DNA of 64,000 nt from Juglans regia (Eukaryota; Streptophyta; Magnoliopsida; Fagales; Juglandaceae): assembly GCF_001411555.2 (NCBI RefSeq), contig NC_049905.1:20388097-20452096 (forward strand), written 5' to 3'. Both the position numbers and the translations under genes were made by a program. A model generated the notes under the pieces. It saw only the letters and a program-made list of their open reading frames with translations. It made no database searches and was not told the origin of the DNA. Below, piece by piece: positions 47,538-59,173 of this stretch (position 1 is its first letter; each line of letters starts with the position of its first letter).

Positions 47538-47610
47538 GAGTAGTGAAAGAGAGAAAGAAAAAAAAATTTGAGAAGGAGTAAAAGAAATTAGGACGTGAGT
47601 CCGTTTTGGC

Positions 47611-47622
47611 TCTCTGATACCA
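47611..47622 (-). other. Primer-binding site of the copia element
   Basis: On the minus strand TGGTATCAGAGA, adjoining the LTR end TTAACA. This matches the complement of the initiator tRNA-Met 3' end, the usual copia primer. Confidence 0.85.
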
Positions 47623-47896
47623 TGTTAAAACAAGCTAAATAAATTTGCACACAAAGTGTTTGAATAAAGTTCTAGATGAACTTTCACAAGAGAATTCTCT
47701 TTTCATTTCTCTGAGTCTGTTTTCCACACAATTACAATAAATCCAAGGTCAGTATATATAGACCTTTCCGTAACAGATTTTGCAGAGTATTACCATACAT
47801 CATTTGACACCTGGCTAGGCTAATTTATTACAAGGAAATTCTTCTCAACTTATGCTAAAGGACTCTTTGGAGGTACACACGTCTGCTGCCTTAATA
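47623..47896 (-). repeat. 5' LTR of the copia element
   Basis: 274 bp, in element orientation beginning TATTAAGG and ending TTTTAACA next to the primer-binding site. The expected canonical first bases would be TG; here the second base is A in this LTR and in the reversed arm alike, so both derive from the same terminus. Its outer 186 bp form the inverted arm. Confidence 0.8.
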
Positions 47897-47901
47897 GCCT
47901 T
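47897..47901 (+). repeat. Target site duplication, right copy
   Basis: GCCTT, after which G4 3' flank sequence (GATGCCATGTATTCAATAATC) resumes as in the other copies. Confidence 0.85.
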
Positions 47902-48183
47902 GATGCCATGTATTCAATAATCTAAATGTTCCGTTCCACAATTACTCTTTTAATGAATAAATAAGTTATCTACTACATGCCCACGAGTTCATATCTTTGT
48001 GCAGTATCTTGACAAAATAAAAATAAAAAACAGACAGATCAAAAAGATATTAAGAAGTAGTAGAATCACTATTTGTCTTAAAAGTTTAAATGGATTGAAA
48101 GATGTAGATTTAATTATTTGTATTATATTACATGAACAAAAGTCCTATAGGATTGCCTATTGGCCAATATCCTACCACCAAGT
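47902..48183 (+). other. Displaced 3' flank of G4
   Basis: Continues the common GH17 3' flank, including AATGAATAAATAAG, a probable original poly(A) signal now 4 kb from the G4 stop. It ends at the CCACCAAGTT joint to module D. Confidence 0.7.
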
Positions 48184-48412
48184 TCGTTCAAGTACTAAGG
48201 TAAACGTTGTAAAGAATATAATACAAATAATTAAATGATCTACATCTTCTTATTAGCTTAAACTAATTTTGGGATAAGTGATGAATTCACATGGTATCAG
48301 AATCTTTAGTCCCTAACTTTACACTATCCCATTTAATTAAATATTCAACGATTTGAGTCCACTCATTGAGGTGGAGCCTGACCCGCATGTGATGAGTGTT
48401 AAGAATATAATA

Positions 48413-48588
48413 TAGAGTAATGCTACGTACAGTTCCCATATGGGCACTGCAATGCAAGCCTAGGTAATTTTATCTTTAAAATTTTTTTGAATTACAAAAA
48501 TATCCCTCTTAAAATGATGTTTTTTCTCATTTAATAAAGGGCCTGCACATACAGTATCCAAGTGGAGACTGCAAATATAATTTCTCTA
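48413..48588. repeat. 176-bp MITE in D4
   Basis: Orthologous in position to 23945-24120 with the same TAATA flanks (48408-48412 and 48589-48593). Confidence 0.7.
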
Positions 48589-49554
48589 TAATATAAATAC
48601 TTAAATCTATATCTTCTCATTAGTTTAAACTTTTAGGACAAGCGATGATTTCGCATGGTATCATAGTAGAGGTCTTGAGCTCGAACTCTGACGATACACT
48701 TTATCCCATTTAATTAAATATTTCACTTTCAAACCTTGATGATACGCTATACCATTTAATTAAATATTCTATTTATATCATGGTAACGTCGATTCTGGTT
48801 CTGAATTATCAGGAAAAAAATGGTGATGATCTCTCTAAAACGCATGGAGTCAGGAAAGTTGTGGTGCATGCATGCACCAAAAAACTAATTACGTGCCTTC
48901 TGCACTTTGCTGACCGAGAGATAGCTTGCGTATTTCACTGATCAAACTCTATGTTTGGCACTAATTGCGCTGAAATTCTAGATTATTTTGCACAGGCCTA
49001 CTAAGTAAGGCAGATTAAATACAACCATGGCTCCAAAGATTGCTAGGAGTACTATTCAACAATATTACTGTAAATAAAGCCTGAGAAATGGTAAGAAAAT
49101 TTAGACAAACTTCTCTCACTTTTGCTACATTAATGCTTCATTTATGCTCTGATCAATTTTAGACTTTCCAACTTACAAATTCCAATAGAATATTCATTTG
49201 AGCTTTACTACTCGTGATATTCATATTTATTTTTAATTTATTAATTTATGGCCCTTTTTAATGGAAAAAATAATCTCTTCCAACTTACACAGCAACATGA
49301 GTTTAGTTTCTTATCTGCAAATACAACATATATCTCTCTAGCTCTCAATAAAAATGATCCCACTCATATCAACCAATGAATAAGTTCCCTACCATGTGCA
49401 CGGCTTTTTCATATAAACATTTATATATATATATATATATATTAATTTAACAATCCCAGCTTGGGCAATTGGCCAAGTTAATTGATCCCCACCATCACAC
49501 TATCGATCGAACCTTTTAATTAATTAATGTACCAGTCTTTAACCGACTTTTCAG

Positions 49555-49602
<48 letters not shown>

Positions 49603-50039
49603 TGCTAATACTGCATACATTGATTATCATCATGTACTGCAATTAATTATATATGCATTATCTGCATCTATATATATAATGATCTATTTAAGGACATTTT
49701 GATTAATTGCAAAATAACAGAATACTTTGGCTACTATAAATTTCCATAAAAATCAGTCATGATTTTGAGACTTAAGACAAAGTCCATCAGAAAACTAAGG
49801 CCAACTTAAAAACGAGTTAATTTTTTTTTTTTTATAGATAGAAAAAAAAAAAAAAAGGAGTTCATTCAGTTTGAATTTACAAATATAAGCATTTTTTAAT
49901 TATAAATAAACCAAGATTTATTAAAAACATAACCATTTAAACCAATCGGATTAAAACAAAAACCCATTAACCACCCGAAACAATAAACGGGAAACATCAT
50001 ACTAAGGGCAAAATGGTAATAGTACACCTCATCTATTAG

Positions 50040-50900
50040 TAGGGCTGTAAATGAACCAGTTTGTTCAATAGCCTACTCGGTACTCACTCAGTTAAACTCA
50101 AATCGAACTTGACTCGTAAAAAACTCGTAAAAGTAGATACCCACTCGAATTGTAAAAGACACATACCTGACAAAACTCGACTCAACTCTATTAAGACTCA
50201 TTAAGGCTCGCTCGTTTATGTTCGAGTCAACTCGTTAGCTCGAGTTGATTAAAACTTAGTCATATATTGATAAATATATACATACACCTATGTATATATA
50301 CATATATATATATATGTAGTAACTAATAATATAAGCAAACCACTTTTATAATTAAATATATAATATATAATCTAATTACTTATGTCTATATAATGAATAT
50401 ACTTCATAAGTATATTTTATAATTTGTATAATAATTAGTCGATAAAACTTAATAATTTAATATACTAGTATGTGTGAACCATATATGAAATAAATATATG
50501 CTATCATATTAAGTGTATGTACTAATAATATATCTAGGCATATAATATATTGTTATTTTGGATAAATATCAACTAGTTAGATATTAATTATTTATAAATT
50601 TTATAAAATTTTTTAGTTCAATAGAGATTCTACTTGTTAGTTGTATAATTTTAATATTAGATTTTTATTTATTTATTTATTAATTATTAAATCTTATTCA
50701 AAAAATAAAAAAATCTACAATTCAAGCTCAAACTCGTTTGAGGGACTAGCTCAAGCTCGAGCTCGAGCTCGAGTTAAGTGTTTAGCTTATCGAGTCGAGC
50801 TTGAACAAAGAATAAAAAAAAATCTCAAGTTTGAGTATTTTGAGTCGAGTCAAGTTGAACTCGGCAAGCCAAAAACCGACTCGGCTCTATTACAGCCCTA
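50040..50900. mobile_element. Non-autonomous hAT-type element in D4
   Basis: 861 bp, same TAGGGCTGTAA ends and TCTATTAG duplication (50032-50039 and 50901-50908) as the D2 copy; shared by descent of the module. Confidence 0.85.
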
Positions 50901-50908
50901 TCTATTAG

Positions 50909-51760
50909 GTTAACCTGGATATAAATATAGGACAAAATAAGAAGAGAACTAGGAAGTGGTGGCAGAGGCTTACTTATAGAGTAAAGACCGATCGAGGTAA
51001 GCTTGGAGCAGCTGAAAAGCAGGCTTGGGTTTGTGGCGGAGATGTCGTTGAGCTGAACGGCTGAGCACAAGAGAGTGATGAGCGAGAGAAAGTGAGACGG
51101 AGGGAGAGCTCGGCGTGAGAGAGAACGAAAACATACCGAGAGACAAAGAGGAGGCGTGTGATGGCTAGGGGTGGCTTGGAGTGGCTTGTGATGAACTTAA
51201 TGCAGGTGGTAATGGCGTGGAGAAGCTGATGGCTTGTGGAGGAGTCGTGCCAAACGGAAGGGTTGTGCTCTGTTTTCGGGGGCCAAAACAGAGATGATTC
51301 TAGCTTACAAAGGAGGCCTCTGGAGGCGCTGGGCGATTCGTGAGGTGGAGTAGTGGCACACAGCTAGGTGGGCTTCCGTTTATGCAGCGACATGAGGCTT
51401 GGGGGATGGTGGTGCAGGAGCCGTGTGGAGGAGCTGAGTGGTCTCGTGGGATGAGGAGATGTCGTATGTTAGGCTATGGCTGTGGCAATGTGCTGGGCTC
51501 GATTGTGGCAGTGGCAGTGCTGCAGTAGCCGTGCGGAGGAGCTGATATGAATCCGCGGGAAATGAATCTCTTGAACCCAAAATCAATTTGAAAATTCACC
51601 CAAACCAAAATCAAATCAATGGATGGAGAATCTAAGACCAGTTGAGAACTCGTTTCAAGAACTTAGATTATATTAAAATTTAGATCTGTTGAAAAACCCG
51701 TCTCAAAAATCCAGATTAGAAGGTGGAACGCTACAAAATTTTGATTTACCTTTGATAAGT
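50909..51760. repeat. G-rich TE-like block in D4
   Basis: Copy of 26450-27300 with a few substitutions. No known protein domain on either strand. Confidence 0.35.
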
Positions 51761-52389
51761 TCAAAAGTTCATTTAAGAATAAAAGGAGATAAACTCAACT
51801 CACAATAAATAAATTTATCAAATTTCATAAACTAATTAAAATGAGGCTAGAAAGAGTATTTAAACCAAAACTTAATTAAAATCCTAACCAAAATAAAGAC
51901 CTTTCTTCCAAAACTACTCATGAATTAATAGTATCACAGCTACAATACCACGGCTATAGTAACTTAGCTACAGTACTTCTTTAAACTCTAGTTCTTAAAA
52001 AGTAACTTTCTAAATAAGTCATTGGTCAAAATACAAGGCTTTCCCAAAAATCCTAGTTTAAAAAAAATAAAATATATGTAGGCCAAGCATCCTCAAGCCT
52101 AATTATTCTAGACTAATTCCTATAACTAATAAAATAAGTCCCTTTAATGAAATAAACAAGTCCAAGGTCTTCAATCACATAATCATAATAATATGCTCTA
52201 ATTTATATTGCACTCTTTCATAGCTTGTATCACGTGGATGATCATTGGATTTCCTTCTCTCAAGCTCATCTTGAATATTCGACTCTTGCTAGACTCATTC
52301 CAAGTGAATTGTACCAATCATTACATTGCTTCATTGATCTTCTTAATTCTTGATATTATAATTGGCCCATCTGAAACTTGCAAAGTATC

Positions 52390-52556
52390 TTTAAGTTGAA
52401 CTGAGTTGAGTTTAGATGATAAAATATTGTTAGAATATTATTTTTTAATATTATTATTTTAGGATTTGAAAAAGTTGAATTATTTATTATATTTTACGTT
52501 AAAATTTAAAAATTTGTAATAATAGGTTGAGATGAGTTTAGGAATTAAATCAAGTG
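52390..52556. repeat. MITE-like repeat in D4
   Basis: Copy of 27931-28097; same AT-rich interior and degenerate ends. Confidence 0.4.
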
Positions 52557-53211
52557 TAAAGATTATGCCCACCTTGATTTCCACAAGGAGCTGAGTGGCA
52601 GTGGTGCAGGAGCCGTGCGGAGGAGCTGAGTGGTCTCGTGGGATGAGCAGGAGATGCCGTATGCTGGGCTCGATCGTGGCAGTGGCAACGCCGTATGTTC
52701 TATGTACGAAGCAAGTCAGTGCTTTAGATTAATGTACAAAGTATTCAAGTCAATGAGTTAGATTAAAGCAGAAATTAAACGGAATGATGTTTACCAAAAG
52801 AGGAAAAAATAATGATTTACCAGAAGAGGAAAAACAATGAGTGGGAAGGAATTAAACAGTGAATTGAATTAAACATAATGATTAAGAGGAAAACAAACTC
52901 GGGAAGCTCGTCCGCACAAGGGAGAGCAGAAGGTAGGAAAATAAAAAGAAATTTTATTTGAAATATTTAAATGGGACTGCATGTGCAAGTCTTTTATTAA
53001 ATATAAAAAAATATAATTATAATAAGGATATTAGTATAATTTTAAAAAAATTTAAAAATAAAATTAACTAGACTTATAATATAATTCCAATTTAAAGACT
53101 ATACGTAATATTGCTCGAAAATAAAAAAAAAATTAAAAAATTAAACATAATGATTCATTAAAAGAGAAAAAAACAACTGGGAAGCAAATTAAACAGGGCA
53201 GAAATTAAACA

Positions 53212-53952
53212 TAAGAGAACTCCCAATGGATATTCTATAATGCATTTTTCTTCAAAATATAAAGAAATGTTCTTAAAGTTGTCTTTCATTGGATCTTCTA
53301 TTTTTAAAAAAATTTACATTTTATTACAGGGAAGCCTCTACATCTGGAGGAAGCTGTTCATGCTTGTAAACTTTTTTAATTAATTACCCACGTATCTAGA
53401 GAAACCTGATGGAAATCACAAGTGTTGGAATATGCTTGCCTGTTGATAATTTCACAAATCGTCAGATTGCTCTAAGCAAGTACTGTTGGAATGGTGATAT
53501 TTTTAATAATGTGGATATCAATTATTTATGGTGATATTTTAATAAAATTGAGTCTTACATATCACTTATTCAATAAAATGACAATTATCGATAATAGATA
53601 TTCTCATAATATACTTTGAAGATATTTTCATTATATAATCTATTTTTTGAATTAATTTATATTTTGGTTTAACTTATAAATTTAGATTAATATAAAATAA
53701 TACATAATTATATGATATTGTATATAGGGAGATATTATAAATATCAAAAGATATGAGTATATTATTGGTAGTTAGATAAAATATTTGAAATGAATAAAAA
53801 AGATTAAAAAGTATAATATTTAAATGATACGAAGAAAAAATAGATAAGCTGACGTATGGTATATTGTAAAAGTTAACATGTAAAATAGAAAAAGTAGATT
53901 TTGGTAATGTATTTTAAAGGATAGGATGAAGAAACTATTGAGAGTGCTCTAA
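53212..53952. repeat. 741-bp MITE in D4
   Basis: Same length and ends as 28570-29310. Confidence 0.5.
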
Positions 53953-54020
53953 TGATTAACTAAAAGAGGAAAAACAACTAGGGAAGCTCGTCCGCACATG
54001 GGAGAGTAGTAGGTAGATAA

Positions 54021-54663
54021 CCGCAGTTAATTTATTCAATGTGTTTCCAAAGTATTATTGGTGGCGTTTAAATAAATGCTGCCAATTTATATGATGTGCC
54101 AGTAATAGTCATGTAGCGGTATTTAAATAAACGTCGTTAATTTATTTAATGTATCGCCAACATAATATTGGTGGCATTTAAATAAAGGCCGCCAATTTAT
54201 ATGATGCGCCGCCAATGTAATAGCAATGGCATTTATTGTAACGCCACTATATTAATTAGTGGTGACGTTTATCTAAACACCATTAAGTTATTCAATGTGT
54301 CGCCAACATACTATTGATGACATTTAAATACATGCCGCTAATTTATATGATGTGTCGGCAATATAGTAGAAGCGACGTTTGTGGTAACGCCACTATTTTA
54401 TGCAATGGAATGACAACAAACTAATAGCGGCGTTTCGATAACATCGTTAATTTAAAAAAGCAGGTAGTATTTAACGAGGTGCCGCTAAATTGTATACAAA
54501 CGCCACTAATAAAATTTTCAAGTATCAGCATATAAAAAAATACCGATATATGAAAATAGCGACCACCCATTATCAACAGCTAGTTATGCCAGCAACGGCG
54601 ACGTTTTGTTGGACAGGTGCCGAAGCTTACCGAGCGCCGAGAATCCTTGGTTTTTTTATAGTG
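54021..54663. mobile_element. Terminal fragment of a CACTA-type element in D4
   Basis: Copy of 29379-30020, ending ...TTTTTTATAGTG at 54663 directly before the P5 module (ATTATTCAAAAATATTACTG). Degenerate GGCGTTTAAATAAA-type subterminal repeats fill the interior. Confidence 0.65.
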
Positions 54664-56868
54664 ATTATTCAAAAATATTACTGTAAATAAAGCCAAAGAA
54701 ATGGTAAGAAAATTTAGACAAGCTTCTATCACTTTTGCTACATTAATGCTGCATTTATGCTCGGATCAATTTTTGACTTTCCAACTTACAAATTCCAATA
54801 GAATATTCATTAAGGGGTGCAGACGAAAATTTTGGCCTTCAACAAACGTGGTTAATTAATTAAGCTTTATTATTCATCATCTCTATATATTATATTTATA
54901 TTAATTTTATTAATTTTATTCTTTCTAAAATAATTAAATTTTTCTATTCATTATCTATATACCACATATTTGATAAGAGAAAAAAAATTAAAAAATTATG
55001 TGTTGTGTGATGTGTGGATGATGGATTTTTTTTAATTGAATAATACTATATACAGTCATAAAATATATAAGTATTGTGTACTTATTTAGAAAAAGAGTCA
55101 GGTTCACTATTAAAAATTTAATTTTTTCATATGTATTTCATATTTATTTACTTTTTTATAAAATGAGTCCGTGCACTCTATAACTATAGATATGATTTCT
55201 TCTTTTTTTTCTAAAACAAAGAATTTTAACCTAAAATTAATCAGGTTTTGGATTTTTCAAATTTTCTACAAATTATAATTTTAATATTATTTCCCTTTTA
55301 GATTTTGTTGGTTAAATAATTATTTGGAAATTCATAGTAATGTGTGATTGTTTTCCTTTGATCTTGTTTAATTGTTTCTAAGATATTTTAATAATGAAAA
55401 ATTATATTCATCATCTACATATATCATACACCACACATCATACTTTATTTTTATTTATTTATTTTCTTAAATATGTAGCATATGAATGATGACGAGAAAA
55501 ATTCAATTAATTGAAGAAAAAGTCATCATGAGATGGAAAAAATCTTGGCTTGGTCCGTCCAAGTATTTGAGAAGTTGTGGATAAGAAGCACACATGCATT
55601 GCTTGTCCTAGTCTTTGATTTTCCGTCTTGACAACGAAACTCTTCTTCATGGTCCAAGTTATTAAACGTGTAAGATGGTCATAAAAATTATATTGAACAA
55701 AACCCGAATATCCAATGGTCTTCAAATTTGAGAAACTGTTACATAGACAAAGAAAGAACTAAGTTTACAAACTAATTTAATTTAACGTGATACGTCAAAT
55801 TTATTTTTTAATAAAAAGTATTTTACAATTTAATATGTCATGTCAAGCTACATCAATTTGTAAAATTATTTTATAAAATCTTTTTATAGATAAAGTATTG
55901 TTTCACTAAATTGGAGAAAATATATGGTCTAAAACTATAAACTATATTTTTCATCGCAATCTCAAATATGAACTATGCGTAAAAGAAAAAGGAAAAAAAT
56001 AGTCGAGGAGATGCAAGTACGAGCCAATTTCCTCTCGTCTATTAGTACTACCACATTCAATGGATTGTTAGGTATATGTGTAGAATTGAAAAGCTTTGAA
56101 TTAGTCGACGCTGCTCTTGATCATGAATATATGCTACCATTGCAAGCTTATACGCAGCCCCACACACACACACAAGGTTTACAAGTCAGACAGATCATTT
56201 AATTCCCAGTTGGATCTTATTTTTGGGTTCGATGAATATACCGCACTATCAAACAGCTAGTGCGCTCGATCATCATCCACGACGCCTGAAAAACGTACCT
56301 GGCCTTCTGCAAGACCTTGTAGAAGCTAGAAGTTAATTAACAATTGTCGAAACTTGACTTTTCTGGGAGAAACGGCCGGGTTGAGTACGCAGTCTTGTCG
56401 ATTGAATATATACATATAGTTCTGGACCGTCACAAAACATTCAAATTAATGGTTCGAATTCATTCCACAGCCATTCTTGTCCCCCATTTGGGACCGGTTA
56501 GGCTGCATAAAATGGATGCATCTTGAAGACCAAGACTTTTCTGTAGCTGATATAGACAAATAAATGTAACATAAAGACTTTTTATTTGAGTCCCACGTAC
56601 GTCTGTGGTTAAGAATCCTGAAATTTTTTGTTTTCCTGCAAGAGATGGCAGTTGTCACAAATTATGCATTGATGTCAATGGAGTGATTGACGGTGAAGAG
56701 GTCATTGGAAAATGGTATAGGACATTGTCTAAAACCCAACAATTCTAAGGCACTAACTGGCCTATATATAAATGAAGGCGTATGTGAGAGATGGTATTGC
56801 AAAGATATCAGTGTTAACTGTTAAGCCATAGATTTGGTACTTCAATTTCTTGTTTCTTAATTACTCAA
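54664..56868 (+). promoter_or_regulatory. P5: chimeric upstream/promoter module of G5
   Basis: The first ~720 bp follow P3 (GACAAGCTTCTATC, CTCGGATCAATT, ATTCATAGTAATG, GTTTTCCTTTG). From about 55400 the sequence follows P4 (ATCTACATATATCATACACC and the ~200-bp block absent from P2). P5 thus looks like the product of a crossover between P3 and P4. The W-box TTGACT near 56354 and TTGACG at 56687-56692 are present. Confidence 0.65.
56763..56772 (+). promoter_or_regulatory. TATA box of G5
   Basis: TATATATAAA, 97 nt upstream of the G5 ATG. Confidence 0.7.
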
Positions 56869-58357
56869 ATGGGTTTCTTGGATGCAAAAGATTGCAAAGC
56901 TTTTATGGCTCCCATATTGCTGCTACTTGGTTTTTTCTTATCTGGCCTAGAACTAACAGGTGCTCTAATACTCTCTCTCTCTCTCTGTGTCCGTGCATAT
57001 TGCATTGCCTAATCTTTTGATGTTGAGCTCTAAATTGGTTTGAGATGTGAGAATCCAAGAAGCTCTAGCTTCTCTGTCTGTCTCAGACTTCACCTTTTGT
57101 CAGTCGTCATATGACTATTTTGATCCAAAAAGGCCTGTTTGAACTAAGAATTTACTGTAATTTTTTCTCTTTTCTTGAGTAGTTGTGCATGGTAGCAACC
57201 GGGTTTGGCTTTCTGCAAATGTTTCCGAGTGATGGAATCAGTATAGTTCATAGAATTATATTCTGCAAGTACTTTAGACCAAAATGGTTACTTATCATTT
57301 TAATACTTCGTTCCTAAAATCAATGTTTAGGAACATTTTAACTTGCCAATACCTAATTAAGCTAAAAACTCATCATATTTTGGCCCAATTTTGATATGCA
57401 GGCGCACAATCTGTCGGTGTATGCTATGGAAGAAATGGCGACAATCTCCCATCTGAAGCAGATGTTATAAATCTATACAAAAGCAATGGCATTGGAAGGA
57501 TGCGGATCTATGAACCAAATCAACCAACTCTGAACGCCCTTAGAGGATCAAACATTGAGCTAATCATCGGCATCCTCAACAATAACCTTCAAGCCCTCAC
57601 TGATGCTGCGGCAGCAACAGACTGGGTCCAGAACAACGTAAGAAACTTCTGGCCTGATGTCAAATTCCGATACATTGCTGTCGGGAACGAAGTACATCCA
57701 AATGATGCTGAAGTGGGATTTGTTTTACCTGCCATGCAAAACATACGCAATGCAATTGCATCTGCAAATTTACAGGACCAAATCAAGGTGTCAACATCCA
57801 TTGACACAACTTTGGTGGAAAATGCATATCCTCCATCACAAGGCTCCTTCACTGGAGCTGCATCTTCATTTATAAAGCCAATCATCGATTTCCTCGTTAG
57901 CAATGGAGCACCACTTCTAGTCAATGTGTATCCCTACTTTGCCTATACCCTGAACCCTCAAGACATTTCCCTTCAATATGCCTTGTTTACTTCTTCAGGG
58001 GTTGTGGTCACAGACCCAGAAGGTAATCGTGGGTACCAGAACCTTTTTGATGCATTGTTGGATGCTCAGTACTCTGCTCTTGAGAAAGCTGGTGCACCTA
58101 ATCTGCAAATCGTTGTATCAGAGAGTGGTTGGCCATCAGAAGGGGGTGATGCAGCAAGCGTAGAAAATGCAGCCACTTTCTACAAGAATTTGATTAATCA
58201 TGTGAAGAATGGGACTCCAAAGAGGCCTGGACAAGCAATAGAAACTTATTTGTTTGCCATGTTTGATGAAAACCAGAAGAATCCTCCAGGAATTGAGAGA
58301 CATTTTGGTCTCTTCTCCCCGAGCCAACAACCCAAGTACCAAATCAGTTTCGGTTAA
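56869..58357 (+). CDS. G5: glucan endo-1,3-beta-glucosidase, GH17 (PR-2 type)
   Basis: Exons 56869-56959 and 57402-58357, GT-AG intron of 442 nt; 348 residues. The encoded protein is identical to that of G2 and I see no exon difference, while the intron differs at a couple of bases (for example TTTTGTCAG for TTTTATCAG). Signal peptide 1 to ~32, Glu127 (AVGNEV), Glu271 ([12 protein letters not shown]) and the YQISFG terminus without a vacuolar extension are all present. Upstream sequence is P4-like and P3-like whereas the coding exons and near 3' flank are G2-like, so the locus is mosaic. Expected role as for the family: hydrolysis of 1,3-beta-glucan in the apoplast, in defence or callose turnover. 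Confidence 0.95.
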
Positions 58358-58377
58358 TCAGAACAGTTTTGGCGATG

Positions 58378-58380
<3 letters not shown>

Positions 58381-58451
<71 letters not shown>
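58381..58451 (+). repeat. (TA)n microsatellite in the G5 3' region
   Basis: About 71 nt, the longest of the four paralogous TA tracts; it differs from G2 (59 nt) although the adjoining exons are identical. Confidence 0.95.
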
Positions 58452-58453
<2 letters not shown>

Positions 58454-58997
58454 CATATATATTGCTCTAAATAACAGTGCCTTCATGCTATGTATTCAAT
58501 AATCTAAATGTTCCGTTCCACAATTACTCTTTTAATGAATAAATAAGTTATCTACTACATGCCCACGAGTTCATATCTTTGTGCAGTATCTTGACAAAAT
58601 AAAAATAAAAAACGGACAGATCAAAAAGATATTATGAAGTAGTAGAATCACTATTTGTCTTAAAAGTTTAAATGGATTGAAAGAGGTAGATTTAATTATT
58701 TGTAATATTATATTACATGAACAGAAGTCCTATAGGATTGCCTATTGGCCAATATCCTACCACCAAGTTCGTTCAAGTACTAAGGTAAACGTTGTAAAGA
58801 ATATAATACAAATAATTAAATGATCTACATCTTCTCATTAGCTTAAACTAATTTTGGGATAAGTGATGAATTCACATGGTATCAGAATCTTTAGTCCCTA
58901 ACTTTACACTATCTCATTTAATTAAATATTCAACGATTTGAGTCCACTCATTGAGGTGGAGCTTGACCCGCATGTGATGAGTGTTAAGAATATAATA

Positions 58998-59173
58998 TAG
59001 AGTAATGCTACGTACAGTTCCCATATAGGGACTGCAATGCAAGCCTAGGCAATTTTATCTTTAAAATTTTTTTGAATTACAAAAATATCCCTTTTAAAAT
59101 GATGTTTTTTCTCATTTAATAAAAGGCCTGCACATATAGTATCCAAGTGGAGACTGCAAATATAATTTCTCTA
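58998..59173. repeat. 176-bp MITE in D5
   Basis: Third copy of the TAGAGTAATG...ATTTCTCTA element with TAATA flanks. Confidence 0.7.

Larger units (their letters stand above)
43977..47896 (-). mobile_element. Defective Ty1/copia retrotransposon with inverted terminal arms
   Basis: 3920-bp insertion coding on the minus strand. From its 5' end: a 274-bp LTR (47896-47623), primer-binding site, gag, protease, integrase and part of reverse transcriptase. The remainder of RT, RNase H and the 3' LTR are missing. In their place the left end carries 186 bp of the same LTR end in reverse orientation, making perfect terminal inverted repeats. A 5-bp duplication GCCTT flanks the insertion. The polyprotein frame is broken inside integrase, so the copy cannot move by itself. 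Identical arms indicate a recent event. Confidence 0.9.
48184..54663 (+). repeat. D4: complete D module after G4
   Basis: Colinear with D2 over its whole length, with the same nested MITEs, hAT element, G-rich block and CACTA end. It has ~170 bp (about 52710-52900, with AAGAGGAAAA repeats) that D2 lacks at 28254. No gene. Short frames are conserved between copies only because the duplication is recent. Confidence 0.75.

Noticed and set aside
43977..47896. Cut-and-paste DNA transposon, because of terminal inverted repeats
   Set aside because: The interior encodes copia gag-protease-integrase-RT with a tRNA-Met primer-binding site and an LTR; the inverted ends are one LTR terminus twice.
12001..58357. 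Vacuolar class I beta-1,3-glucanases
   Set aside because: All four proteins stop at YQISFG, without the C-terminal vacuolar sorting extension.
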